This document shows positions 25,368-35,102 of a DNA stretch of 64,000 nt, piece by piece. The stretch is taken from assembly GCF_900091525.1 (NCBI RefSeq), contig NZ_FMCU01000006.1:186001-250000 (forward strand), read 5' to 3'. The notes under the pieces were generated by a model. The model ran no database searches, was not told where the DNA came from, and saw nothing but the letters and a program-made list of their open reading frames with translations. Every line of letters begins with the position of its first letter. The first letter of the stretch is position 1. The position numbers were made by a program, and so were the translations under genes. This DNA comes from Micromonospora matsumotoense (GTDB taxonomy: Bacteria; Actinomycetota; Actinomycetes; Mycobacteriales; Micromonosporaceae).

Positions 25368-26642
25368 TCAGACGGTGAAGCGGATCCGCCGACGTCGGGC
25401 GACGACGAAGAGCACCGCGCCGGCCGCCAGCAGGGTGGCCGCGCCGGCCGCGATGGCACCGGCAGCCGCGCCGGTCACCGGGAGGCCGCCCTCCTGGTCG
25501 CCGCCGCCACCGCCACCGGTGGACGGGCAGTCCTTCGGCTGCTCCCACTTGAGCGGGCCGCCGGAGTCGAGGTCACCGGTGACGGTGACGGTGAGGCCCT
25601 TGCGGGCGGGGAAGCTGACCGTGCCGGTCCGGCCGGGCTCGACGGTCAGCTTCTTGGGCTCGCCCTTGTTGGGGGTGAAGACGGAGGTCAGCGGGGTGCC
25701 GTCCTCAGGGTTGCTGATCCGGAAGATCATCTTGTCGCAGCTGGACTCGTAGCTGGCGTCGGGCGTGCCGACCCCGGGCTGCTGGCAGTCCTCGGGCTTC
25801 TGCCAGCCGCCGGTGAAGTCCTTCATGCCGGCGGCCGTCACGGTGATCTCCTGCGCCTCCCCGGCGCTGAGCTTCCGCTTCTCGATCTTGCGCAGCGGGA
25901 CGGTCACCTTCTCGGTGAAGCCGCCACTGCCGGTGATGGTGAACGTCGCCGCGGCGTTGCCACTGCGGTTGACCAGGGTCAGCTCGACGTTGCCGTCGCA
26001 GTCGGACTCGACGATCACCTCGGGCGCCGCCGAGCAGGTGCCCGAGCCGCCGTTGAACCAGGCGCGCGGGCCGGTGGAGCGGGCGCCGATGCCGGACGGG
26101 CTGCCGACCTTACGGTCGCCGTACCGGTCGCTGGTGTCGGTCAGCGGGTCGATCAGCTTGCTGCCGAAGACGAAGTCGACCTGGGTGTAGCAGTTCGGCA
26201 CCTCGACGGCGAAGTCGAGGGTGGCCACCCCCAGCTCGCCCGGGGCGACCCCGGTGAACTTCTTGATCGACTTGTCGAGCACGTACTGCGGCACGGCGAA
26301 CTTCGCCGACGGCGTCACGTACGACACCAGGGCCAGTTCCTGCTCCTCGCCCCGGCAGAGCGGGCCGTTGGTCAGGGTGATCGAGGCGCGGCCCGCCGGA
26401 CCGTCGAAGGTGTGCGTGTAACGCGCGTCGGCGGCGGCGACGCAGGACGGCGTGGGCTGCTCGCCCGACGGGGTGGTGGCCGTCGCGCTGGGCGTCGGGG
26501 ACACCGCCGTGGTGGCCGTGGGGGACGGCGAGGCCGGGCTGGCGCTCGCCGGGGCGGTGCAGGCAAGGACCGTGGCCAGGCCGGCCAGGGCGGCGGCGGT
26601 CACGGCGAGCGGTCGCCGGAGCGACAGCTGGGGACGGATCAC
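25368..26642 (-). CDS. LPXTG-anchored surface protein
   Basis: 424 residues. A signal peptide (RRPLAVTAAALAGLATVLAC, then TAPASASP) leads into a Thr/Ser/Pro-rich stretch, a central region (~68-385) with several Cys-bearing beta-rich segments (PNCYTQVDFVFGSKLID, VESDCDGNVELTLVNRSGNA, ESSCDKMIFRISNPEDGTPL), a Gly linker, LPVTG at 387-391, a hydrophobic helix and RRRRIRF at the end. This is a complete sortase sorting signal, so the protein should be linked to the cell wall. The Cys-bearing segments look like repeated Ig-like modules. No sortase gene is nearby, so a housekeeping sortase elsewhere must act. Function unknown; adhesin or structural role possible. Confidence 0.85.
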   Translation of the reverse strand: MIRPQLSLRRPLAVTAAALAGLATVLACTAPASASPASPSPTATTAVSPTPSATATTPSGEQPTPSCVAAADARYTHTFDGPAGRASITLTNGPLCRGEEQELALVSYVTPSAKFAVPQYVLDKSIKKFTGVAPGELGVATLDFAVEVPNCYTQVDFVFGSKLIDPLTDTSDRYGDRKVGSPSGIGARSTGPRAWFNGGSGTCSAAPEVIVESDCDGNVELTLVNRSGNAAATFTITGSGGFTEKVTVPLRKIEKRKLSAGEAQEITVTAAGMKDFTGGWQKPEDCQQPGVGTPDASYESSCDKMIFRISNPEDGTPLTSVFTPNKGEPKKLTVEPGRTGTVSFPARKGLTVTVTGDLDSGGPLKWEQPKDCPSTGGGGGGDQEGGLPVTGAAAGAIAAGAATLLAAGAVLFVVARRRRIRFTV

Positions 26643-26948
26643 GCGTACTCCCGGGGTGAGGGTGCGTCAGGGTGCGGCGAGGACGGCGTTGCCGGGTCGC
26701 GGCGGGCGTGCGGAGCGCCGCGACGGCGCCGTGCGGCGCACCGGCCGGCGGAGCGGCGCCGGCACCGGGCCGACCCTAATGGGCCTGCCGACCCGGACAT
26801 AGCGCACAGCTGGCACCACGGGTGTTGTTATGCATCTGAAATCTTTGATGTACCGTAAGTGATCATCTGAACACCGGGGCGGGGCGCACCGCGCTGTCCG
26901 TCCGCCGCGCGTGTCGCGTAGCGTCACACGCATGCACAGGGGGAGACG
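26643..26948. promoter_or_regulatory. Divergent promoter region, surface protein / rsmD
   Basis: 306 bases between divergent genes. The part near the surface-protein gene is GC-rich with several overlapping small inverted repeats (26690-26765). Positions ~26818-26870 are unusually AT-rich for this genome (TTGTTATGCATCTGAAATCT) and are the likeliest place for the promoters. I cannot assign exact -35/-10 boxes. Confidence 0.4.
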
Positions 26949-27512
26949 GTGACCCGGATCGTGGCCGGCACGCTCGGCGGTCGGCGGATCGCCGCACCCC
27001 CCGGCGCCGGCACCCGCCCCACCTCCGACCGGGTGCGGGAGGCGCTGTTCAGTGCGGTCTCCGCCGAGGTGGACCTGGTCGGCGCGCGCTTCGCCGACCT
27101 GTACGCCGGCTCCGGCGCGGTCGGGCTGGAGGCGCTGTCCCGGGGCGCGGCGCACGTGCTGCTGGTCGAATCCGATCCCCGGGCCGCCCGGGTGATCCGG
27201 GAGAACGTCGCCGTGCTCCGGGCCGCCCCGGCCGCCCGGCTGGTCACCGGCAGGGTGGCCGGCGTGCTCGCGGCCGGCCCCGGCGACGAGCCGTACGACG
27301 TGGTCTTCGCCGACCCCCCCTACGCGGTGCCCGACGCCGAGATCGCCGCCCTGCTGGCCGCCCTGGTCGAGCACGCCTGGCTCGCCCCCGACGCGCTGGT
27401 GGTGGTCGAGCGGTCCACCCGCAGCGGACCGGTCGACTGGGTGCAGGGCATCACCGCCGAACGCAGCCGGCGTTACGGCGAGACCACTCTTTGGTACGGT
27501 CGCCGATCATGA
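26949..27512 (+). CDS. rsmD: 16S rRNA (guanine(966)-N2)-methyltransferase
   Basis: 187 residues. [17 protein letters not shown] and [16 protein letters not shown] are the RsmD N-terminal signatures; [18 protein letters not shown] binds S-adenosylmethionine; [14 protein letters not shown] has the catalytic DPPY. It methylates G966 of 16S rRNA in the assembling 30S subunit. The GTG at 26949 has GGGGAG upstream. The stop overlaps the coaD start (ATGA), the common rsmD-coaD coupling. Confidence 0.95.
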   Translation: MTRIVAGTLGGRRIAAPPGAGTRPTSDRVREALFSAVSAEVDLVGARFADLYAGSGAVGLEALSRGAAHVLLVESDPRAARVIRENVAVLRAAPAARLVTGRVAGVLAAGPGDEPYDVVFADPPYAVPDAEIAALLAALVEHAWLAPDALVVVERSTRSGPVDWVQGITAERSRRYGETTLWYGRRS

Positions 27513-27994
27513 GACGTGCGGTGTGTCCCGGCTCGTTCGACCCGGTCACCAACGGGCACCTCGACATCATCGGACGGGCCAGTCGGCTCTTCGACGAGGT
27601 GATCGTCGGCGTGCTGGTGAACCAGTCGAAGAGCGGCCTGTTCACCGTCGAGGAGCGGATCGACATGCTCCGCGAGGTGACCTCCTCGTACGGCAACGTG
27701 CGGGTCGCGTCCTTCCGTGGGCTGCTTGTCGACTTCTGCCGAGCGCAGGAGGCGAGTGTGCTGATCAAGGGCCTGCGGGCGGTCAGCGACTTCGACTACG
27801 AGTTGCAGATGGCCCAGATGAACATCGGCCTGGCCGGCGTGGAGACGCTGTTCATGCCGACCAATCCGCTCTACTCGTTCCTCTCCTCCAGCCTGGTCAA
27901 GGACGTGGCCAAGTGGGGTGGCGACATCTCCTCCCACGTTCCCGACACCGTCCGGCAGGCGTTGCAGGCCCGCCTGACCGTTCCGCGCCCCTGA
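27509..27994 (+). CDS. coaD: Phosphopantetheine adenylyltransferase
   Basis: 161 residues, the family's usual length. [20 protein letters not shown] carries the nucleotidyltransferase (T/N)xGH motif; [18 protein letters not shown] and [17 protein letters not shown] are the substrate-binding and phosphate-binding signatures. It transfers AMP to 4'-phosphopantetheine in coenzyme A synthesis. The ATG overlaps the rsmD TGA; the earlier in-frame start at 27491 would lie inside rsmD. Confidence 0.97.
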   Translation: MRRAVCPGSFDPVTNGHLDIIGRASRLFDEVIVGVLVNQSKSGLFTVEERIDMLREVTSSYGNVRVASFRGLLVDFCRAQEASVLIKGLRAVSDFDYELQMAQMNIGLAGVETLFMPTNPLYSFLSSSLVKDVAKWGGDISSHVPDTVRQALQARLTVPRP

Positions 27995-28147
27995 CCGTCC
28001 ACCCGGCCCACCGGACGCGGGCGGCGCGTCGGGCCGGGGTGGTGGCGGCGGTGGTGGTCGGGGCACGACATCATGTGGTGCAGCGCCGAAGTCGGGCGCA
28101 GGCCGCATCATGTAGGTCGGCAGACGAACGACAGGAGTGAGGTACCG

Positions 28148-28645
28148 GTGGACCCGCTCGATCGCATCGACGAACTGATCGGCGTGCTGGAGCAGGCGCG
28201 CTCCGTCCCGATGTCGCGCAACAACTGCATGGTCGACCGGGGCGAGATGATCGCGGCTCTCGACGAGATGCGCGCCAACCTCCCCGCCGACCTGCGCCGC
28301 GCCGCCGCCCTCCTGGAGGAGCGGGACAAGATCATGGACGCTGGCAAGCGGGAGGCCGACCGGATCATCAGCGAGGGTGAGGCGGAACACGCCCGGCTGG
28401 TGTCGGTGAACGAGATCACGGTCTCCGCCGAGCACGAGGGGGCCCGGATCATCGCGGAGGCCCGCGCCGAGGCGCAGCGGCTGCGTGAGGAGGTCGACGA
28501 CTACGTCGACACCGCGCTGGCGAACTTCGAGCAGTTCCTCACCCGGGCGCTGGCGTCGATCGAGCGTGGGCGGGACAAGATGCACGCCCTGCGGGAGATC
28601 GGCACCTTCGGTGGGGAGGAGGCGGAGCGCCCGCTACCCTTCTGA
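28148..28645 (+). CDS. SepIVA/DivIVA-like coiled-coil protein
   Basis: 165 residues. MDPLDRIDELIGVLEQARSV opens the protein; a long coiled coil (LLEERDKIMDAGKREADRII, ARIIAEARAEAQRLREEVDD) follows. It corresponds in composition and position to mycobacterial SepIVA (Rv2927c), a septum- and elongation-associated DivIVA-like protein that is also followed by DUF177 and rnc. It probably acts under the membrane in polar growth or division. GTG 28148 with GAGG upstream is preferred over the open frame's earlier codons. A ~150-base promoter region separates it from coaD. Confidence 0.82.
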   Translation: MDPLDRIDELIGVLEQARSVPMSRNNCMVDRGEMIAALDEMRANLPADLRRAAALLEERDKIMDAGKREADRIISEGEAEHARLVSVNEITVSAEHEGARIIAEARAEAQRLREEVDDYVDTALANFEQFLTRALASIERGRDKMHALREIGTFGGEEAERPLPF

Positions 28646-28755
28646 GCGGCACCTCATCGCACCGACGGACGGGTCGGGCGTCGCCCCCGGTTCGACGATC
28701 CGGCGGTCGCCCAGGTAACCTTTTTTGTCGGCCTCTCACCGGCCGGAGTCTGACT

Positions 28756-29319
28756 ATGCCCAAACACTCGCCTTCATCACTCAACCCCAGGGCGCCGCTG
28801 GTCCTCGACACGAGGGACCTGCCGCGTCGCCCTGGTGCGTTGCGTACGCATCGGCGGGTCGTGCCGGCACCGGCAGACCTCGGCGTGGAGTTGATCACCG
28901 TGCCGGTGGGCGCAGACCTCGACCTCGACCTGAGGTTGGAGTCGGTGTCCGAGGGCGTGCTCGTCTCCGGGACCATCACCGGTCCCGTCCAGGGCGAGTG
29001 CGGCCGTTGCCTGCGCGAGATCGACTACTCGGTGGCCGTGAACGTCCAGGAGTTGTACGCGTACGCGAACAGCACCACGGACGACACGACCGACGAGGAC
29101 GAGGTGGGCCGGATGCAGGACGATCTGATCGACCTGGAGCCGGCGCTGCGGGACGCGGTGGTGCTCACGCTGCCGACCAACCCGCTCTGCCGGGAGGACT
29201 GCCCAGGGTTGTGCCCCGAGTGCGGGGTGCACTGGGACGATCTGCCGGCCGACCACAGTCACCAGCAGACCGACCCGCGTTGGGCGAGCCTGTCGCAACT
29301 GAACCGTACAGAGGAGTAG
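28756..29319 (+). CDS. DUF177 (YceD-like) protein
   Basis: 187 residues. A hydrophobic central part (GTITGPVQGECGRCLREIDY) has one CxxC, and the C-terminal LCREDCPGLCPECGVHW has the CxxxCxxxCxxC set expected to bind zinc. The family lies upstream of rpmF in most bacteria; YceD is linked to 23S rRNA accumulation and ribosome assembly. Five bases separate its stop from the rpmF start, whose ribosome site (GAGGAG) lies inside this gene's end, so they are co-translated. Confidence 0.92.
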   Translation: MPKHSPSSLNPRAPLVLDTRDLPRRPGALRTHRRVVPAPADLGVELITVPVGADLDLDLRLESVSEGVLVSGTITGPVQGECGRCLREIDYSVAVNVQELYAYANSTTDDTTDEDEVGRMQDDLIDLEPALRDAVVLTLPTNPLCREDCPGLCPECGVHWDDLPADHSHQQTDPRWASLSQLNRTEE

Positions 29320-29324
29320 GAACC

Positions 29325-29498
29325 GTGGCCGTCCCGAAGCGCAAGATGTCGCGCAGCAACACCCGGTCCCGCCGGGCGAACTGGAAGGCGGCCGTGGTGC
29401 CGACCGTGGCCTGCCCGCAGTGCAAGTCCCCCAAGCTGGGACACGCGGCGTGCTCCGTCTGCGGCACGTACAACGGCCGCCAGGTTCTCGAGGTCTGA
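29325..29498 (+). CDS. rpmF: 50S ribosomal protein L32
   Basis: 57 residues: MAVPKRKMSRSNTRSRRANW at the start, the zinc ribbon CPQCKSPKLGHAACSVCG, and YNGRQVL at the end. The four cysteines make it the zinc-binding form. GTG 29325, with GAGGAG eight bases upstream. Sits between DUF177 and plsX as in most bacteria. Confidence 0.97.
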   Translation: MAVPKRKMSRSNTRSRRANWKAAVVPTVACPQCKSPKLGHAACSVCGTYNGRQVLEV

Positions 29499-29510
29499 CC
29501 TGGACACCGA

Positions 29511-30638
29511 GTGACACCCCCGACCACAGGTCGGGTGGCGCGCGCACCCAGGCGATCGCCCGGTGCCCCGGCTCCCTCCGACGTCGGCCGGCCCGCTCCG
29601 GCCGGCGTCCCGATGGGGCCGGGCACCGCGCGGATCGCCGTTGACCTCCTCGGCGGGGACGAAGCTCCCGCCGTCGTGGTTGACGGCGCTCTGCGGGCGG
29701 TGCGCGCCGACCCGGACCTGCACCTGCTGCTCGTCGGCCCGACCGAGGTCGCGGCCGGGGTGGTCGACGCCCTGACCCCGGCGCAACGAACCCGGATCAC
29801 GATCCGCGCGACCCGTACCGCCGCCGGGCCGGCCGACCATGCGCCGCGCGCCGACAGCACCGTCCGCGCGGCCGTCTCCGCCGTCCGCGACGGCGCTGCC
29901 GACGCGCTCGTCTCCGCCGGGTCCACCGGTGCCACCGTCTCCGCCGCCGCCCTCGGCTTCGGCCGCTGGACCGACGTGCGCCGGCCCGCGCTGGTGGCGA
30001 GCCTACCGGCCGTCTCCGGGCCGGTGATCCTGCTCGACGTCGGCGGCTCGCTGGAACCCCGCCCGGCCACCCTGGCGCGGCACGCCGTGCTCGGCGCGGC
30101 CTACGCCGCCGTCGCGCACGCCATCGTCGCGCCCCGGGTCGGCCTGCTCTCGGTCGGCACCGAGGCCGGCAAGGGGGACCGCCCCCGCCGCGCCGCCGAC
30201 CCCCTGCTCGCCGCCGCCCCACTGCCCTGCGACGCCCGTTACGTCGGCCTGGTCGAGGGCTACGACGTGACGCTGGGCCTGCGCGCCGACGTGGTGGTCA
30301 CCGACGGCTTCACCGGTAACGTGCTGCTCAAGGCCATCGAGGGGGCGTACGCGATGGCCGGGGGCCCACCGGCCAGCGGTGGCGCCCCACGGGCGGCGGC
30401 CCTGCTCGGGGTGGCCGGCACCGTGGTGGTCTGCCACGGCGCGGCGACCCCCGACGACGTCGCCTCCGGCATCGCCCTGGCCGCCCACCTGTGGCGTCGC
30501 CGGGCCACCGACCGGGTCCGGGAGCAGATCGCCGGCCTGCCGACCGGCGACGGCACCGACCAGGAGCACGGGGAGGCGCTGGCCGGGTCCGCCGGGCACC
30601 CCGCGGCAGATCGCCGCGAGCCGAAGGGATGGCCATGA
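29511..30638 (+). CDS. plsX: Phosphate acyltransferase PlsX
   Basis: 375 residues from the GTG at 29511, or 341 from ATG 29613; neither has a good ribosome site. The PlsX core starts at ARIAVDLLGGDEAPAVVVDG and has SAGSTGATVSAAALGFGRW, LLDVGGSLEPRPATLARHAV, GLLSVGTEAGKGDR and VVTDGFTGNVLLKAIEGAY. It makes acyl-phosphate from acyl-ACP for phosphatidic acid synthesis at the membrane. The first 34 residues are Pro/Arg-rich and unlike the enzyme core. Its stop overlaps the start of a tiny ORF (ATGA) ahead of rnc; the acpP gene often found here is missing. Confidence 0.9.
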   Translation: MTPPTTGRVARAPRRSPGAPAPSDVGRPAPAGVPMGPGTARIAVDLLGGDEAPAVVVDGALRAVRADPDLHLLLVGPTEVAAGVVDALTPAQRTRITIRATRTAAGPADHAPRADSTVRAAVSAVRDGAADALVSAGSTGATVSAAALGFGRWTDVRRPALVASLPAVSGPVILLDVGGSLEPRPATLARHAVLGAAYAAVAHAIVAPRVGLLSVGTEAGKGDRPRRAADPLLAAAPLPCDARYVGLVEGYDVTLGLRADVVVTDGFTGNVLLKAIEGAYAMAGGPPASGGAPRAAALLGVAGTVVVCHGAATPDDVASGIALAAHLWRRRATDRVREQIAGLPTGDGTDQEHGEALAGSAGHPAADRREPKGWP

Positions 30639-30751
30639 GCACCAGGCGTGCGCCGGCCAGCCTCGCAGTCCTGAACGAACAGGTCGCCCGGCGCGCGGGT
30701 CATGAGCCCGCGTACCCCGCCGGCGGGAACGAAGCAGAGGTAAGAGCATGA
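30635..30751 (+). CDS. Putative 38-residue coupled ORF between plsX and rnc
   Basis: [20 protein letters not shown] is followed by 18 more residues. The ATG overlaps the plsX TGA (ATGA) and its TGA overlaps the rnc ATG, so it would carry ribosomes from plsX to rnc. I recognise no family. It could be a real small protein or only a translational relay. The rnc ribosome site (AGAGG) lies inside its end. Kept at low confidence because of the precise overlaps on both sides. Confidence 0.35.
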   Translation: MSTRRAPASLAVLNEQVARRAGHEPAYPAGGNEAEVRA

Positions 30752-31707
30752 CGAACGACAAGCGGCGGCGCGCGCCCGCCAGCCACCTGGAGGCGGCGTT
30801 CGGGGTGACCCTCGACGCCGAGCTGTTGGAGCGGGCGCTGACCCACCGGTCGTACGCGTACGAGAACGGCGGGCTGCCCACCAACGAGCGGCTGGAGTTC
30901 CTCGGTGACTCGGTGCTCGGCGTGGTGATCACCACGGCGCTGTTCCGCAACCACCCGGACCTGCCCGAGGGGCAGTTGGCGAAGCTGCGGGCCAGCGTGG
31001 TCAACATGCGCGCCCTGGCCGACGTGGCGCGGGGGCTCGGCCCGGACGGGCTCGGCGCCTATCTGCTGCTCGGCAAGGGGGAGGAGAGCACCGGCGGACG
31101 GGACAAGGCGAGCATCCTCGCCGACACCCTGGAGGCGCTGCTCGGCGCGATCTACCTCCAGTACGGGCTGGACACCGCGGCGGTCGTCATCCACCGGCTG
31201 TTCGATCCGCTGATGGCCGAGTCGGCGGGCCGGGGTGCCGCGCTGGACTGGAAGACCAGCCTCCAGGAGTTGACCGCCGCGCTGGGGTTGGGCGTGCCCG
31301 AGTACCGGATCGAGGGCACCGGCCCCGATCACCTGAAGACCTTCACCGCCTGGGTGGTGGTGGCCGGCAACCGTTACGGCGGGTCCGAGGGCCGTAGCAA
31401 GAAGGAGGCCGAGCAGCGGGCCGCCGAGGCGGCCTGGCGGGAGCTGACCGCGCAGGCCGAGCGGGACCGTGCGGACGCCGCGCAGCCCGACCCCCTCGCC
31501 CCGGCCGCGTCGACCGGCTCCGCCGGGGTGGACGGGGCCGCCGGGTCCGGCCCGGCCGCCGACTCCGACCTCGACTCCGGGGCCGGTGGGTCGCCCGGGT
31601 CGAACGGGACCGCGGTGTCGAACGGCGCCGGCCGGCCGGGTGGGCCCGCCGACGCCGGGCAGCCGGCGGGAGACGAGACCGCCGAGGCGGGACTGGGCCG
31701 TGCCTGA
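30748..31707 (+). CDS. rnc: Ribonuclease III with long C-terminal extension
   Basis: 319 residues. The catalytic domain has [17 protein letters not shown] (signature with the metal-binding Glu/Asp) and [19 protein letters not shown] with the second acidic pair; the dsRNA-binding domain (about 165-235) includes [20 protein letters not shown]. It cuts double-stranded RNA, including rRNA precursors. The final ~80 residues are Ala/Gly/Ser/Asp-rich and repetitive, making the protein about a third longer than E. coli RNase III; the tail is probably disordered. Overlaps mutM by eight bases. Confidence 0.95.
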   Translation: MTNDKRRRAPASHLEAAFGVTLDAELLERALTHRSYAYENGGLPTNERLEFLGDSVLGVVITTALFRNHPDLPEGQLAKLRASVVNMRALADVARGLGPDGLGAYLLLGKGEESTGGRDKASILADTLEALLGAIYLQYGLDTAAVVIHRLFDPLMAESAGRGAALDWKTSLQELTAALGLGVPEYRIEGTGPDHLKTFTAWVVVAGNRYGGSEGRSKKEAEQRAAEAAWRELTAQAERDRADAAQPDPLAPAASTGSAGVDGAAGSGPAADSDLDSGAGGSPGSNGTAVSNGAGRPGGPADAGQPAGDETAEAGLGRA

Positions 31708-32557
31708 GCTGCCCGAGGTCGAGACGGTGCGGCAGGGGCTGGCCCAGTGGGTCACCGGCCGCCGGATCTCGACGGTGGAGGTGCGCCACCCCCGGGCCGT
31801 GCGGCGGCACGTCCCCGGCCCGGCGCACTTCGCCGACGTGCTGGCCGGCCGGACGGTGACCGACGTACGGCGGCGCGGCAAGTACCTCTGGCTACCGCTG
31901 GACAGCGGTGACGCGCTCGTCGGCCACCTGGGCATGTCGGGGCAGCTGCTGCTCCAGCCGGCCGAGGCGGCCGACGAGCTGCACCTGCGGGTCCGGTTCC
32001 GGTTCGCCGACGACGGGCCGCAGTTGCGCTTCGTCGACCAGCGGACGTTCGGCGGGCTCGCGGTCAGCGATGGTGGGGCCGAGCTGCCCGGCGAGATCGC
32101 GCACATCGCCCGCGACCCGATGGACCCGGAATTCTCCGACGCCGGGTTCGTCGCCGCCCTGCGCCGACGCCGTACGGAGGTGAAGCGGGCCCTGCTGGAC
32201 CAGACGCTGATCTCCGGGGTCGGCAACATCTACGCCGACGAGGCGCTGTGGCGGGCCGGGCTGCACGGTGCCCGCCCGACCGACGCGTTGACCGCCCCCG
32301 CCGCGGGTCGGCTGCTCGGGCACGTGCGGGACGTCCTGGCCGAGGCGATCAAGCAGGGCGGCACCAGCTTCGACGACCTGTACGTCGACGTCAACGGGGA
32401 GAGCGGCTACTTCGACCGGTCACTCAACGCCTACGGCCGGGAAGGGGAGCCCTGCCGCCGTTGCGGGGCGCCGATCCGCCGGGAGGCGTTCATGAACCGG
32501 TCGTCGTACAGCTGCCCCCGTTGTCAGCCCCGCCCCCGGGGTGCCCTCAGGGGGTGA
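31700..32557 (+). CDS. mutM: Formamidopyrimidine-DNA glycosylase (Fpg)
   Basis: 285 residues. GTG 31700 is followed directly by [13 protein letters not shown]: Pro2 is the catalytic nucleophile after removal of Met, and Glu3 is conserved, so this start is certain. [27 protein letters not shown] and the C-terminal zinc finger [20 protein letters not shown] and CPRC are present. It removes oxidised purines such as 8-oxoguanine and nicks the site. The rnc-mutM order is shared by actinobacteria. Confidence 0.97.
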   Translation: MPELPEVETVRQGLAQWVTGRRISTVEVRHPRAVRRHVPGPAHFADVLAGRTVTDVRRRGKYLWLPLDSGDALVGHLGMSGQLLLQPAEAADELHLRVRFRFADDGPQLRFVDQRTFGGLAVSDGGAELPGEIAHIARDPMDPEFSDAGFVAALRRRRTEVKRALLDQTLISGVGNIYADEALWRAGLHGARPTDALTAPAAGRLLGHVRDVLAEAIKQGGTSFDDLYVDVNGESGYFDRSLNAYGREGEPCRRCGAPIRREAFMNRSSYSCPRCQPRPRGALRG

Positions 32558-32780
32558 CCCCGAGCCGGTTCGGGGTTGCGCCGGTGTGCCGCGCCGACGG
32601 CACTCCGTGCCGGTGCCGGATTTCCGCCGATCCACCCGTTCGGTCGTCCCGGTCGACCCGGCCCGCCCGCCTCCGCGCCATCGGGGGCGGGCCGGGGCCG
32701 TTCCCCGATGTGCCCCACCGCCGCCGTCCCTAGCGTCAGCACGGTCGGCGCGGCGCCGGCGGAAAGGGGGCCCGACGGAG

Positions 32781-34997
32781 ATGGGCGGCAGACCGGTGAC
32801 GGTGCGGTTGGCGCGGTGGAGCGCCGAGCACCCGTGGCGCGCGATCGCGCTCTGGGTGGTCTTCGTGGCGGTGTGTTTCGTCGGGGGCAGCGCCGCCGGC
32901 CTGAACGAGGCCACCAGCGCGGACCAGGCGATCGGCGAGTCCGGTCACGCCGACGTGATCGTCGCCGACGGGAAGTTCACCGATCCGGCGGTGGAGAACA
33001 TCCTCATCACCCCGCGTACCGGCACCCTGGACCGGGCCGCCGCGCAGGCCGCGGCGACCGACGCGACCGACCGGCTGCGGCAGGTCACCGGCGTGGCATC
33101 GGTCGGTGCCCCGGTGTCGTCGGCCGACGGTGCGGCGCTGCTGGTGCCGATCACCCTGGCCGGCGACCCGCAGACCGCCGCCGACCGGGTCCAGCCGTTG
33201 CGCGACGCCACCGCCGGGGTCCAGACCGCCCACCCGCAGCTGCGGATCGAGCAGGTCGGCGGGCCGTCGATCAACCAGGCGCTGGACGACACCCTGGGCC
33301 GGGACTTCAAGCGGGCCGAGCTGCTCAGCCTGCCGGTCACCCTGGCCATCCTGATCGTCGCGTTCGGCGCGTTGATCGCCGCCGGGGTGCCGGTGCTGCT
33401 GGCGCTCTCCTCGGTGGCCGCCGCGATGGGACTGTCCACCCTCGCCTCCCACCTGGTGCCCGCCACGGACACCACGGCCAGCGTGATCCTGCTGATCGGG
33501 ATGGCCGTCGGGGTGGACTACTCGCTGTTCTACGTCCGGCGGGAACGGGAGGAACGGGCCAAGGGCCGGTCCGGGCTGGACGCGGTGGAGATCGCCGCCG
33601 AGACGTCCGGGCACGCCGTGGTCGTCTCCGGCTTCGCGGTGATCATCTCGATGGCCGGCCTGATGCTCGCCGACGACGTGGTCTTCTCCTCCCTGGCCGT
33701 CGGCTCGATCCTGGTGGTCGCCGTCGCGGTGACCGGCTCGCTGACCGTGCTGCCGGCACTCCTGGCCAAGCTGGGCCGCTGGGTGGACCGGCCCAGGGTG
33801 CCGCTGCTCTGGCGACTCACCGCGCCGCGCACCGGCCGGCACGGGCAGCCCGCCCGGCCCCGGTTCTGGCCGGCGGTGCTGCGGCCCGCGCTGCGTGCGC
33901 CCCGGGCCACCCTGATCGTCTCGGTGGGACTGCTGCTCGCCCTGGCCGCCCCGGCGCTCGGCATGAAGCTGAAGTTCCCCGGCATGGAGGACCTGCCCCG
34001 GACCACCCCGGCCATGCAGGCGTACGACCGGCTGACCGCCGCCTTCCCGAGCACCGGCACCAGTCACACGGTGGCCGTCCGGGCCCCGGCCGGACAGGCC
34101 GACCAGGTCCACGCCGCGCTGACCGGGCTGGCCCGCGATGCCGCCGCCGACCCGCTCTTCGCCCCGGTCGAGGCGGACGGCCCGAAGATCGAGGTGTCGG
34201 CGGACCGCCGGGTGTCGGTGCTGGAGGTGGCCACCCCGTACGCCAGCCGGGACGACCGGGCGGTGCAGTCGCTGCACGAACTCCGCGCCGACCTGCTGCC
34301 GGCCGCGCTGCGCGGCATCCCCGGCGTCGAGTACGCCGTCGGTGGCGGGGTGGCCGCCAGCGAGGACTACGCCCGGCACATCCGGGAGAAGCTGCCGCTG
34401 GTGATGGCCTTCGTGCTGGCGCTGACCTTCCTGGTGATGACCTGGACGTTCCGGTCGGTCGTGGTGGCCCTCACCTCGATCCTGCTCAACCTGCTCTCCG
34501 CGGGGGCCGCCTACGGCCTGCTGGTGCTGGTCTTCCAGGGCAGTTGGGCGCAGGGACTGCTCGGCTTCACCTCGATGGGGGCGATCGTCTCCTGGCTGCC
34601 GTTGTTCCTCTTCGTGGTGCTCTTCGGGCTCTCCATGGACTACCACGTCTTCGTGGTCAGCCGGATCCGGGAGGGCATCCGGGCCGGCAGGTCCAACGCC
34701 GACGCGGTGGCGTACGGCATCACCTCCTCGGCGGGGGTGGTGACCAGCGCGGCGATCGTGATGGTGGGGGTGTTCGCGATCTTCGCCTCGCTCAGCACGA
34801 TCGACATGAAGCAGCTCGGCATCGGGCTGGCCGCGGCGATCCTGCTGGATGCCACGATCATCCGGGCGGTGGTGCTGCCGTCCGTGATGACCCTGCTCGG
34901 CGAGGCCAACTGGTGGGCGCCGCGCTTCCTGCGCGCGCGCAGCCGGCCTGCCACCCCACCGGCCGACCCGACGCCGGAGCTGGTCGGGGCGCACTGA
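32781..34997 (+). CDS. MMPL-family transporter
   Basis: 738 residues. Two MMPL/RND-like halves: a first helix (PWRAIALWVVFVAVCFVGGS), a periplasm-side domain, then helices ~190-350 with GMAVGVDYSLFYVRREREER (the MMPL Asp-Tyr pair in helix 4), a second extracellular domain from ~410 and helices ~565-720 with VLFGLSMDYHVFVVSRIREG (Asp-Tyr again). The doubled (V/M)DYxxF motif is the proton relay of MmpL3-type exporters. Actinomycete MMPL proteins export lipids or drugs; no neighbour hints at the substrate. ATG 32781 is set by AAAGGGGG upstream; the frame's earlier part (from 32541) overlaps mutM. Confidence 0.9.
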   Translation: MGGRPVTVRLARWSAEHPWRAIALWVVFVAVCFVGGSAAGLNEATSADQAIGESGHADVIVADGKFTDPAVENILITPRTGTLDRAAAQAAATDATDRLRQVTGVASVGAPVSSADGAALLVPITLAGDPQTAADRVQPLRDATAGVQTAHPQLRIEQVGGPSINQALDDTLGRDFKRAELLSLPVTLAILIVAFGALIAAGVPVLLALSSVAAAMGLSTLASHLVPATDTTASVILLIGMAVGVDYSLFYVRREREERAKGRSGLDAVEIAAETSGHAVVVSGFAVIISMAGLMLADDVVFSSLAVGSILVVAVAVTGSLTVLPALLAKLGRWVDRPRVPLLWRLTAPRTGRHGQPARPRFWPAVLRPALRAPRATLIVSVGLLLALAAPALGMKLKFPGMEDLPRTTPAMQAYDRLTAAFPSTGTSHTVAVRAPAGQADQVHAALTGLARDAAADPLFAPVEADGPKIEVSADRRVSVLEVATPYASRDDRAVQSLHELRADLLPAALRGIPGVEYAVGGGVAASEDYARHIREKLPLVMAFVLALTFLVMTWTFRSVVVALTSILLNLLSAGAAYGLLVLVFQGSWAQGLLGFTSMGAIVSWLPLFLFVVLFGLSMDYHVFVVSRIREGIRAGRSNADAVAYGITSSAGVVTSAAIVMVGVFAIFASLSTIDMKQLGIGLAAAILLDATIIRAVVLPSVMTLLGEANWWAPRFLRARSRPATPPADPTPELVGAH

Positions 34998-35102
34998 CCG
35001 CCGGTCCCGCCCCCGCCCACCCGCCGCCGGTGACCGCCCGTTTGGTGGTGCAGCGCCGTGACCGGCGGCGCGGCTGACCCGGACCGCAGCGCGCGGTCCG
35101 GG

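Noticed and set aside
24415..25548. Long N-terminal extension of the ABC ATPase
   Set aside because: It would read through the terminator and the end of the surface-protein gene; the operator and family N-terminus support 25269.
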